DNA of 64,000 nt, taken from the NCBI GenBank assembly GCA_964452725.1, contig CAYVMX010000003.1, positions 10,353 to 74,352 on the forward strand, read 5' to 3'. Below, piece by piece: positions 57,097 to 64,000 of this stretch. The notes under the pieces are model-generated. The model made no database searches. It saw only the letters and a list, made by a program, of their open reading frames with translations, and was not told the origin of the DNA. A program made the translations under genes and the position numbers. Source of the DNA: CAYVMX01 sp964452725. Its GTDB lineage: Bacteria > Patescibacteriota > Gracilibacteria > JAHISY01. How positions within the stretch are numbered: the first letter of the stretch is position 1; the number at the start of each line of letters is the position of its first letter.

Positions 57097-58899
57097 GTGA
57101 AACACATTCGTAATTTTTGTATCATCGCACATATTGACCATGGTAAATCCACGTTGGCAGATCGTTTGATCGAGCTGACGGAGACGCTGGCGAAGCGTGA
57201 TATGAAAAACGCTCAAATGCTAGATACAATGGAGCTAGAGCAGGAGCGTGGTATCACGATCAAGCTCCAGCCAGTACGCATGAATTGGCGAGAGCACCAG
57301 CTCAACTTGATCGATACGCCTGGGCACGCAGATTTTGCCTATGAAGTGAGTCGTTCATTAAAAGCGTGTGAGGGCGCACTCCTCGTGATCGACGCGACAC
57401 AGGGGATTGAGGCGCAGACACTGGCGAATGTGTATCAAGCCCTAGAGCAAAATCTGACTCTGATACCAGTGCTAAACAAGATTGATCTGCCGGCGGCAGA
57501 TCCCGAGCGGATCAAGGAGGAGATTGAAAATATCCTGAGTATTCCGCGTGAGGAGGTGATCGAGATCAGCGCGAAAGATGGTACGAACTGTGAAGCGGTG
57601 CTTGATGCGGTGATCGAGCGGATACCCGCACCGCGAGTGCTAGCGAGTGCTAGCGAGGGTGAGCTCAAGGCGTTGATTTTTGATTCGGTCTTCGACCCGT
57701 ATCGAGGTGTGGTGATCTATGTACGAGTATTGTCTGGACGGATCACCAAGCGCGAGACACTCTATTTGCTCGGTACACATTCCAAGTTCGAAGCGTTGGA
57801 GATCGGCTGTCTCAAGCCGAAATACTCACCGACTCCGACTATCGAAGCAGGTGAGATCGGCTACATCGTTACTGGACTCAAAAGCGTGCGTGAGGCGCGT
57901 GTGGGTGATACGGTGTGGCAGTCTGGCACACCAAAGACTGAGCTAAAAGCTGCGATCGCGTTGCCAGGGTATCAGCAAGTCACTCCCTTCGTCTTCGCTG
58001 GAGTCTTCGCTACTGACGCAGACGACTATCCGGCTCTACGCGACGCACTAGAAAAGCTCAGTCTCAACGATGCGGCTCTGACGTATGAGCCAGAGCAGAG
58101 TGGGGCGCTTGGGTTTGGGTTTCGTTGTGGTTTCCTCGGGTTGCTCCACATGGAGATCGTCCAAGAACGCCTAGAACGCGAGTACGATCTAGATCTCATC
58201 ATCACGGCACCGAGCGTCAAGTACGAGGTCGTGCTGCTCGATGGTACTGTACTCCAGCTCAGCAATCCTGAAGCGTTGCCAGAGCCAGCTGCGTACACCG
58301 AGCTGCGTGAGCCGTGGGTACAGGTCGAGATCGTCACACCCAAGGAGTATCTCGGCGCAGTTTTGGAGCTCGTTACGGCGCGGCGAGGAGTCCAAAAAAA
58401 CCTCAGCTTTCTCGATAGCGAGCGTGCGTTGGTCACCTACGAGCTGCCACTGGCTGCGATCGTGACGGATTTTTACGACAAACTAAAATCCGCGACGAGT
58501 GGCTACGCTAGTCTCGGCTATGAGCACCTCGATTTCCGCGCGGGGGAGCTGGTGAAGCTCGACGTGCTCGTCGCAGGAGAAAAGATCGATGCGCTGAGCT
58601 TCATCGTTCACAAGTCAGAGAGTCGGGCAGTGGGTCTGAGTCTGACGAAGAAGCTCAAGGAGATTATTCCGCGGGCAAACTTCGTGATCTCGATCCAAGC
58701 GGCGGTCGGCGCGACGATCATCGCGCGGGAGACGATCTCTGCCTTTCGCAAGGATGTGACGGAGAAGCTCTACGGTGGAGATGTCACGCGTAAAAACAAA
58801 CTCCTCAAAAAACAAAAAGCTGGTAAGAAGCGTGCCAAGCAGTTTGGTCGGGTGAGTCTGCCACAGGAGGCGTTCCTCGCAGTACTCAAGCGAGACTAG
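57097..58899 (+). CDS. lepA: Elongation factor 4 (LepA)
   Basis: A 600-residue translational GTPase acting on stalled or back-translocated ribosomes. G motifs: AHIDHGKST, DTPGHADF, NKIDLP. The LepA-specific C-terminal domain is present (LVKLDVLVAGEKIDALSFIVHKSESRAVG, AVGATIIARETISAFRKDVTEKLYGGDVTRKNKLLKKQKAGKKR). GTG start, where homology begins (KHIRNFCIIAHIDHG). Confidence 0.97.
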   Translation: MKHIRNFCIIAHIDHGKSTLADRLIELTETLAKRDMKNAQMLDTMELEQERGITIKLQPVRMNWREHQLNLIDTPGHADFAYEVSRSLKACEGALLVIDATQGIEAQTLANVYQALEQNLTLIPVLNKIDLPAADPERIKEEIENILSIPREEVIEISAKDGTNCEAVLDAVIERIPAPRVLASASEGELKALIFDSVFDPYRGVVIYVRVLSGRITKRETLYLLGTHSKFEALEIGCLKPKYSPTPTIEAGEIGYIVTGLKSVREARVGDTVWQSGTPKTELKAAIALPGYQQVTPFVFAGVFATDADDYPALRDALEKLSLNDAALTYEPEQSGALGFGFRCGFLGLLHMEIVQERLEREYDLDLIITAPSVKYEVVLLDGTVLQLSNPEALPEPAAYTELREPWVQVEIVTPKEYLGAVLELVTARRGVQKNLSFLDSERALVTYELPLAAIVTDFYDKLKSATSGYASLGYEHLDFRAGELVKLDVLVAGEKIDALSFIVHKSESRAVGLSLTKKLKEIIPRANFVISIQAAVGATIIARETISAFRKDVTEKLYGGDVTRKNKLLKKQKAGKKRAKQFGRVSLPQEAFLAVLKRD

Positions 58900-58901
58900 A
58901 G

Positions 58902-59813
58902 CTACTGAATTCGTTGGCGAAGCTCAGCGACACCGGCGGGGTCTTCGTGGACGATGATCTCGGCGTGTGGGTACTTGGTGTGGATTTTTGCCATGACTGC
59001 CTCGACTATTTCATGAGCGGCGTGGAGTGGTATGTCGGGGTTCATCTCGACATGGATCTCGACGAAGATAATCTGACCACTCCGACGAGTCCGAAAGTCG
59101 TGAATATCGAGAACGCCCTTGACTCCAAGCGTGAGTGCTTTGATCTCTTTGCGATCAGCCATCGGGATTTCGCGGTCCATCAGCTCTTCTGAAGATTGAA
59201 ACAAGATACGTCCAGCATTCCAAAGAATCCAAAAGGCGATACCAATCGCAAAAATAGGATCGAGATAAGTGAGATTGAAGTAGCCAGCGAGTATCAGTGA
59301 GATGATGACGGAGAGATTTAAAACTAAATCACTCGCGTAGTGGAGGCTGTCGGCGGAGATCGCGGTGGATTGGGTCTTTGCGATGACACGACGCTGGTAG
59401 AGTACGAGTCCGAGTGTGACTATGATCGTGATCACCATGATCGTGATACCGACTCCAGAGTCGGTCAGCTCGACAGGTGTAGCGATGCGTCGTAGAGCTT
59501 GCCAGATGAGTAGCCCAGCTGAGAGCGCGATGAAGCTAGCTTGCCCGAGACCAGCCAGTGCTTCGGCTTTGCCATGTCCAAAGCGGTGCTTGTGGTCGGC
59601 GGGTGTAGCGGCATGAGCTAGTGCTACTAGATTTACAATGCTTGCACTAGCGTCTAGCAGTGAATCAAGTAAGCTAGACAGGATACTGACAGAGCTAGTC
59701 AAGTAGTACGCGCCAGTCTTTAGCGCGATCAAAAATATAGCGACACTAGTCGCTGCGTAAGCAGCGTGTCGAACGATTTTTTGACGAGCTGATATAGAGA
59801 GTGGAGTGTTCAA
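58902..59813 (-). CDS. Cation diffusion facilitator (Zn/Fe/Mn efflux, FieF-like)
   Basis: A 303-residue transporter with six membrane helices and a C-terminal cytoplasmic metal-sensing domain (from about 215). Metal-site residues are present: SLLDSLLDASASIVN in helix 2, HRFGHGKAEAL, and ISADSLHYASDLVLN in helix 5. Exchanges divalent metal for protons. It uses a TTG start, since no ATG or GTG fits. The 5' end overlaps only non-coding sequence before pgi. Confidence 0.92.
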   Translation of the reverse strand: MNTPLSISARQKIVRHAAYAATSVAIFLIALKTGAYYLTSSVSILSSLLDSLLDASASIVNLVALAHAATPADHKHRFGHGKAEALAGLGQASFIALSAGLLIWQALRRIATPVELTDSGVGITIMVITIIVTLGLVLYQRRVIAKTQSTAISADSLHYASDLVLNLSVIISLILAGYFNLTYLDPIFAIGIAFWILWNAGRILFQSSEELMDREIPMADRKEIKALTLGVKGVLDIHDFRTRRSGQIIFVEIHVEMNPDIPLHAAHEIVEAVMAKIHTKYPHAEIIVHEDPAGVAELRQRIQ

Positions 59814-59841
59814 GTGTTTCCTATTTTACATACTTATCAGG

Positions 59842-59847
59842 TATCCT
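59842..59847 (+). promoter_or_regulatory. -10 box of pgi (leaderless)
   Basis: TATCCT ends 7 bases before the ATG at 59855, which supports that start over an upstream TTG-type extension. Confidence 0.4.
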
Positions 59848-59854
59848 AGAAGCC

Positions 59855-61039
59855 ATGGAAAAGCCGAATTTTGAGCTCAAAATCCCGAATTTATCACCCG
59901 CACAGGTGACTGAGCTAGTCCGTCGACGAGAGAGTATCTGGCGTGACTTCCAAGCAAGTCCACCAGGATTTACTAGTTTACTCACAAAAGATTACACAGA
60001 GCTGAAAAAGTTTGCTCGCGCTCAAAGAGGTAAATGGGAAAGCGTGCTAGTACTGGGGATCGGTGGCAGTAGTCTGGGCGGAGAGGCGCTCGTCGCTGCG
60101 TTGGGTCGTGCCAAGCCAGTAGTGCGTTTCCTCGCGAATGTCGATCCGACGGAGTTTGCTCGTATCTCCAAGCAGTTCAATCTCAAGAAAACACTCATCA
60201 TCGTCATCTCCAAGTCGGGTGGTACGCTGGAGACGATCGCCAACTTCCTCGCGCTCAAAACCAAACTAAATAAAGCGTGGCAAAAGCAGGTCGTCGTGAT
60301 TACAGATCCCGAGCAGGGGTATCTGCGACGACTGGCGCTGCGAGAGCAGCTCACGACTTTCACTATCCCACCGGATGTGGGTGGTCGCTACTCGGTACTC
60401 TCGCCAGTGGGGCTGCTACCAGCGGCTCTGGCGGGTATCCCGCTCGATGAGCTGCTCGCTGGTGCGCGAGAGGTCGATGGTCCGGACGCTTTCCTCTTTG
60501 CGCTGACGCACGCCGAGCTGTACCGCCGCGGTCATGCTGTTACGGTTTTTTGTCCTTATGCCCAGAGTCTGAGGCAGCTCGGGCAGTGGTACGCTCAGCT
60601 GCTCGCCGAGTCAGTGGGCAAGTCTCCGACGGTGGGGATCACACCAGTAGTGGCGCTCGGTGCGACTGACCAGCACAGCGAGCTCCAGCTCTGGACCGAC
60701 GGTCCAGCAGACAAATTCTTTATCTTCCTCGGTGTGGCGAAGTTTGCTACCGATGTAAAGATCCAGACTGCGCCGAGTGCTTTCGCACAGCTCAAGGGTA
60801 AAAGTCTGGCTCAGATCCTCCACGCGGAGCTGGCGGGTACGGTATCGGCACTCGTTGAGCGGCAGCGACCAGTAGCGGTCTTTGATCTGCCAGAGCTATC
60901 GGCTCGGACGTTGGGTTATCTGCTTTACTTCTTTGAGTTGGAGGTCGCTTTCCTCGGGCATGCGCTGGGGGTCAATCCATACGATCAGCCCGGAGTCGAG
61001 CGGGGCAAGGAGCTGACGCGGAAATTGTTGGGAAAGTAA
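59855..61039 (+). CDS. pgi: Glucose-6-phosphate isomerase (short form)
   Basis: A 394-residue enzyme interconverting glucose-6-P and fructose-6-P. VLVLGIGGSSLGGEAL, IVISKSGGTLETIANFLAL, GGRYSVLSPVGLLPAALAGI (catalytic Arg), TDQHSELQLWTDGP (Glu/His) and VERGKEL near the end fit the family. It is about 150 residues shorter than E. coli Pgi, like the compact forms of several deep-branching bacteria. Together with glmS at the window end it feeds hexosamine synthesis. Confidence 0.94.
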   Translation: MEKPNFELKIPNLSPAQVTELVRRRESIWRDFQASPPGFTSLLTKDYTELKKFARAQRGKWESVLVLGIGGSSLGGEALVAALGRAKPVVRFLANVDPTEFARISKQFNLKKTLIIVISKSGGTLETIANFLALKTKLNKAWQKQVVVITDPEQGYLRRLALREQLTTFTIPPDVGGRYSVLSPVGLLPAALAGIPLDELLAGAREVDGPDAFLFALTHAELYRRGHAVTVFCPYAQSLRQLGQWYAQLLAESVGKSPTVGITPVVALGATDQHSELQLWTDGPADKFFIFLGVAKFATDVKIQTAPSAFAQLKGKSLAQILHAELAGTVSALVERQRPVAVFDLPELSARTLGYLLYFFELEVAFLGHALGVNPYDQPGVERGKELTRKLLGK

Positions 61040-61048
61040 ATCTAACCA

Positions 61049-62128
61049 ATGCCATACGATACCCTCCTCGTCTCACGTCCAGAGAATATCCGTTACCTGT
61101 CGGGTTTTACAGGTGAGGGGGTTTTATTGATTAAAAAAGACAAGCGGATTCTGATCACCGACGCGCGCTATGCACTGCGAGCAAGGGCGGAGCAGCCGCC
61201 GAATTTTCAGCTGTCCGTGGTGGACAAAAGCTTTTCGATGACACTCGTAGCAGCTCTAAAAACCCTACGGACGCAGAGGCTCGGCTTCGAAGTGTCGTAC
61301 CTGACCGTCGCCCAGCTCAGCGCGTACAGAAAGCAGACAAAGTCGCTGAAACTAAAATTCGTACCGACTATGGGAGTGATCGAAGCCAAACGGGCAATCA
61401 AATCCACTGCCGAAATTCAAAAGATCAGAAAAGCGTGCCGGATTACAGTGCGAGTTTTGCGACAGGTTTTGAAATTCCTAAGAATCGGGCAGACCGAGCT
61501 AGCAGTCGCCGAGCAGTTTCGACGTTTGGCTTTCGACGCTGGGGCGTCAGAGCTGGCTTTTGACTCGATCGTGGCTTTCGGTGAGGACTCTGCCTGTCCG
61601 CACGCACAGCCGAGTAGCAGGCGGCTAAAAAAAGGCGACGTTGTTCTTTTCGATGTAGGTGTGAAGTACGCAGGGTACTGTGCGGACATGACACGGACTT
61701 TTTTCACTGCACCGCCGACAAAGCTCCAAGAGCAGGTCTACGAGGCAGTCCGCGCAGCTCAGGCGGTAGGAGTGCGGACTCTTCGCTCGGGTGTCCCTGC
61801 GCGAGCGGTAGACGCGGAGGTGCGCGAGGCGCTGAAACGAGGACGAGATCCTTCGGCTCCGCTCCGCTCCGCTCAGGATGACAATTTGGAAAAGTATTTC
61901 ACACACGGCACAGGACACGGCGTCGGACTAGAGATCCATGAAGCTCCAAATCTTAGTCTCAAATCCAAGGATATTCTGAAGTCTAGACAGGTGGTGACGG
62001 TCGAGCCAGGGGTTTATTTGGCTGGCAAGTTTGGTGTGCGGATCGAGGATACAGTGCTGGTCAGTCGAGTCGGAGCCGAGATTTTGACCGAGTACCCAAG
62101 GCAATTACAGATTTTGAGGATTGGATAG
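61049..62128 (+). CDS. Xaa-Pro aminopeptidase (M24), with in-frame repeat insertion
   Basis: A 359-residue creatinase/prolidase-fold enzyme removing N-terminal residues before proline. Dinuclear metal ligands: Asp in FDVGVKYAGYCADMTRTF, His in GTGHGVGLEIHE, Glu in TVEPGVYL and in GVRIEDTVLV. Between the second Asp and His motifs lies an extra segment DPSAPLRSAQDDN (about residues 266-279) encoded by a palindromic repeat (61845-61883), absent from usual family members. It keeps the frame. Follows pgi by 9 bp. Confidence 0.93.
   Translation: MPYDTLLVSRPENIRYLSGFTGEGVLLIKKDKRILITDARYALRARAEQPPNFQLSVVDKSFSMTLVAALKTLRTQRLGFEVSYLTVAQLSAYRKQTKSLKLKFVPTMGVIEAKRAIKSTAEIQKIRKACRITVRVLRQVLKFLRIGQTELAVAEQFRRLAFDAGASELAFDSIVAFGEDSACPHAQPSSRRLKKGDVVLFDVGVKYAGYCADMTRTFFTAPPTKLQEQVYEAVRAAQAVGVRTLRSGVPARAVDAEVREALKRGRDPSAPLRSAQDDNLEKYFTHGTGHGVGLEIHEAPNLSLKSKDILKSRQVVTVEPGVYLAGKFGVRIEDTVLVSRVGAEILTEYPRQLQILRIG
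61845..61883. repeat. Palindromic repeat inside the Xaa-Pro peptidase gene
   Basis: GATCCTTCGG...CTCAGGATGAC, a relative of the intergenic palindrome at 26651. Its centre is a simple GCTCC repeat. It codes for DPSAPLRSAQDD in frame. Confidence 0.7.
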
Positions 62129-62377
62129 GTTGAGATTTTCATCGATTAAATTTCTGATATAGGCGCGTTTCTTTTTTATAGCTATGCCTGCTACTTCTAG
62201 GATAGTAAAGGTCTGATCAAAAATGCCTAAGACTAAATCTCGAGTAGCAGAGAATTCTTTTATTTTGGAAATCACATTTTGTAGTGCGAATTCAAATCTA
62301 CTGCGGGTGCTGCTGATCAGCATGGTGAAGGCATCGGCTAGAGAGTGCTCGACGAAACTTTTATCGAATTTGGACAT
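62105..62377 (-). CDS. Hypothetical protein (90 aa)
   Basis: Helix-rich, no signal or membrane segment (FDKSFVEHSLADAFTMLISSTRSRFEFALQNVISKIKEF). The 3' end overlaps the end of the opposite peptidase gene by 24 bp. ATG at 62377 preferred over a GTG further upstream. Not recognised; could be spurious. Confidence 0.45.
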   Translation of the reverse strand: MSKFDKSFVEHSLADAFTMLISSTRSRFEFALQNVISKIKEFSATRDLVLGIFDQTFTILEVAGIAIKKKRAYIRNLIDENLNLSNPQNL

Positions 62378-62476
62378 GATTGTGTAGAGATAAATTAATT
62401 GAACGCACACATCATAATCATCTTTAGATTAAGAGCCACTTAAGCTTGCTTTAAGATTCGATTAAGACGCGCCACA

Positions 62477-62485
62477 TGCTAAAAT
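62477..62485 (+). promoter_or_regulatory. Extended -10 promoter of purQ
   Basis: TGCTAAAAT ends 10 bases before the ATG at 62496, implying a leader of only a few bases. Confidence 0.55.
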
Positions 62486-62495
62486 ACAGCTCTCA

Positions 62496-63860
62496 ATGTC
62501 AAGAAACCCTACCGCTGCCGTGCTGATGTTCCCTGGGACGAACTGCGAGCTGGAAACAGCTCGCGCACTTACGCGCAACGGTTTCGATACACAGATCTTG
62601 CGGTGGAACGAGGCAAGTAAGCTGTCCAAGTACGCTGCGGTGGTGCTCGCGGGAGGGTTTAGCTACGAAGACCGCGGGCGCAGCGGTCTGATCGCGAGTC
62701 ATGATCCGGTGCTGCGAGAGCTGGCGAGATTTGTACAAGCAGGCAAGCCCGTACTGGGGATCTGTAATGGTGCTCAGATTTTGATCGAAAGTGGTCTCGT
62801 GCCAGCAGGGAGACTCGGAGCGAGTCCGCTCGCGCTGACGCGCAATCGCCGAGTCGATACGGCTGGTCGTGTGCTCGGCACAGGGTTTTACAACGCGTGG
62901 GTGAGTATCCGCTCTGGTACAGCCGTACCCAACGCGTTCAATCAGTTTGATAGCGACACAATCCTCCAAATACCAGTCGCCCATGCCGAGGGGCGGTTTT
63001 ATTCACTCGATGGATCACTCCTAGAGCAGCTGGTAGAGCACGGTCAAAACGCTTTCGTCTACTGTACGGAGAGTGGTGAGCTAGACCCGCACTACCCGAC
63101 CAATCCCAACGGCTCTGTGCTGAGCCTCGCTGGAGTAGTGAACCCTGCTGGCAACTGTCTCGCGCTCATGCCACACCCCGAGCGCACCGTTGTTGGTGAT
63201 CCGATCTTTCGCTCCATGCGCAAGTGGATCACAGGACACAAGGCACCCAGCCTACGCTCACTCGCCTCCGACTCGGAGCTACGGCGGGCTTCGCTTCGCT
63301 CGCAGAGCACAAGGCACAGTCTGAAAGTCGAGCAAAGAGTCCAGAAGATTCTGGCGAAACCGAAGTTTGACGTGGAGTTTTTCATCAGTCTCCAGATCAC
63401 AGACAACGAAGCACTCTCGGTACAGCAAGCAGCGCGGGAGGCAGGCTCCTCGATCGAATTACAAAAATATCGCTGGCTGGGTCTCGCAACGTATAACGCA
63501 AAACGTATAACGTATAAGGATCTGGAAAAGATTATCAGAGCAGGAGATTTAGCAAATGCGGAGAAAGAGACTGTTATTTTGAAGTTCAAAGGTGAGTTTT
63601 ATCAGTTCGACAAAGCTAAAGGCTTCGTCAAAACTAAGTTCGCGTTGCCAAAACTAAAAGTGCTGGTAGCCGAGCGGGAGACAAGTCTGGACGATTCACT
63701 AGCTGTGGCATTCAATCACACGCTAGGCAGTCAGAAAATTGCTGGACTCAAGAGTGGAGTGCTCTGGGCAGCGACAGCGGGTAGTCCGACGAGTTTCGAT
63801 CGGGTAGTGCGTGCAGGGTTCTTTCACCACGCGGCTGCCGCTGACCTCATCAAAATCTAA
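62496..63860 (+). CDS. purQ: FGAM synthase glutaminase subunit (PurQ) fused to a second domain pair
   Basis: A 454-residue protein. Residues 1-247 are PurQ: VLMFPGTNCELETARAL, LAGGFSYEDRGRSGLIAS, GICNGAQIL (nucleophile Cys), MPHPERTV (catalytic His/Glu). It supplies ammonia for purine synthesis. Residues about 285-454 form two similar units (DVEFFISLQITDNEALSVQQAARE; LKVLVAERETSLDDSLAVAF) that faintly resemble PurS or the N-terminal part of large PurL; this is unproven. The linker is encoded by a 71-bp insertion that joins two frames (see findings). glmS starts 1 bp after the stop. Confidence 0.85.
   Translation: MSRNPTAAVLMFPGTNCELETARALTRNGFDTQILRWNEASKLSKYAAVVLAGGFSYEDRGRSGLIASHDPVLRELARFVQAGKPVLGICNGAQILIESGLVPAGRLGASPLALTRNRRVDTAGRVLGTGFYNAWVSIRSGTAVPNAFNQFDSDTILQIPVAHAEGRFYSLDGSLLEQLVEHGQNAFVYCTESGELDPHYPTNPNGSVLSLAGVVNPAGNCLALMPHPERTVVGDPIFRSMRKWITGHKAPSLRSLASDSELRRASLRSQSTRHSLKVEQRVQKILAKPKFDVEFFISLQITDNEALSVQQAAREAGSSIELQKYRWLGLATYNAKRITYKDLEKIIRAGDLANAEKETVILKFKGEFYQFDKAKGFVKTKFALPKLKVLVAERETSLDDSLAVAFNHTLGSQKIAGLKSGVLWAATAGSPTSFDRVVRAGFFHHAAAADLIKI
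63237..63317 (+). repeat. 71-bp insertion with 10-bp direct repeats inside purQ
   Basis: CACAAGGCAC occurs at 63237-63246 and 63308-63317. The 71 bases from one copy to the next include a GC-rich Ser/Leu/Arg-coding stretch. 71 is not a multiple of 3, so the insertion shifts the reading frame. Confidence 0.8.
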
Positions 63861-64000
63861 ATGTGTGGAATCTTTAGCTATCTCGGTGAGCGTAGCGACG
63901 CGGGCAAAGTCGTCGTCAAGGGTTTGCAAAAGCTCGAGTATCGCGGCTACGATTCGTTTGGTTTCGCCGAGCAGTGCGCTGGTGGTGAGTTTCAGATTAC
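63861..64000 (+). CDS. glmS: Glutamine-fructose-6-phosphate aminotransferase (N-terminus only)
   Basis: 46 codons before the window ends: MCGIFSYLGERSDAGKVVVK then LQKLEYRGYDSFGFA. Cys2 is the glutaminase nucleophile once Met is removed, and the YRGYDS motif is typical of GlmS. Makes glucosamine-6-phosphate for peptidoglycan. Starts directly after the purQ stop. Confidence 0.93.
   Translation, partial: MCGIFSYLGERSDAGKVVVKGLQKLEYRGYDSFGFAEQCAGGEFQI

Noticed and set aside
1..64000. CRISPR arrays, rRNA operon, transposases or integrases
   Set aside because: No spaced direct-repeat array, rRNA motif or recombinase/transposase ORF was seen.

Overview
The window (about 50% GC, densely coded, standard genetic code with TGA used as a stop) looks like a chromosome segment of a Candidate Phyla Radiation/Patescibacteria bacterium, possibly near Peregrinibacteria. 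This is inferred from gene content, not from a marker phylogeny. The evidence is PrgI-family, TraC-like and VirB6/TrbL-like membrane proteins without a full conjugation locus, many SLH-domain surface proteins, a type II (archaeal-type) dehydroquinate synthase, a stand-alone Elp3, compact enzymes and many 1-20 bp gene overlaps. There is no rRNA, CRISPR array, prophage, transposase or integrase.

Layout. 0-1 kb: end of a secreted Ig-like protein. 1-6 kb: tRNA-Arg(TCG); elp3-nadC-nadB, divergent from a Trm9-like methyltransferase. 6-10 kb: SLH-CAP protein and SLH-S41 protease, convergent. 10-18 kb: lipoprotein-dapA, dnaN, FtsB-like, a threonine synthase fused to a LeuA-type regulatory domain, ilvE, PKD-7TM protein. 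18-23 kb: HTH membrane protein, DHQ synthase II, hemD, lactamase-fold protein, two convergent tRNAs, L28, M50 protease, and a structured non-coding stretch. 23-29 kb: carB, JAMM protease, siroheme genes (precorrin-2 dehydrogenase, hemC, SUMT). 29-34 kb: envelope operon with a VirB6-like protein. 33.5-39.7 kb: ATP-grasp, PLP enzyme, LysW-like zinc ribbon, MurD, NlpC/P60, QueH, Tgt. 40-46 kb: major S-layer protein with a long leader, and an SLH/Kazal protein. 46-53 kb: tRNA-Lys, nfo, superoxide reductase, two membrane proteins, efp, uvrB, tRNA(CAT). 53-57 kb: degenerate PilT-like ATPase, SpoIIE phosphatase, TraC-like and PrgI proteins. 57-64 kb: lepA, CDF transporter, pgi, Xaa-Pro peptidase, a purQ fusion, start of glmS.

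The most unusual feature is at the tRNA genes. All five tRNAs (Arg-TCG, Arg-CCT, Ser-GGA, Lys-TTT, CAT) are followed by a 144-170 bp non-coding element and then by a second copy of that tRNA's own 3' end, from the T-loop to CCA (18-23 bp). The repeat unit is 167-190 bp. The elements differ in sequence but share an architecture: a stem that pairs the tRNA's CCA end with downstream bases and shows compensatory changes, a second hairpin with a 3-7 nt loop, a core containing ATTAG and a CGGTGCGCACCG-like hairpin, and a terminal AGCTAGC at the junction. This suggests either tiny non-autonomous elements that target tRNA 3' ends and rebuild them, or a structured tRNA trailer with a function.

Second theme: short palindromic repeats lie inside or at the ends of genes (pepP, the ATP-grasp gene, SUMT). 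In purQ a 71-bp insertion with a 10-bp flanking repeat appears to have fused two reading frames. Third theme: at least ten genes have a -10-like box ending 6-10 bases before the start codon, implying frequent leaderless mRNAs.
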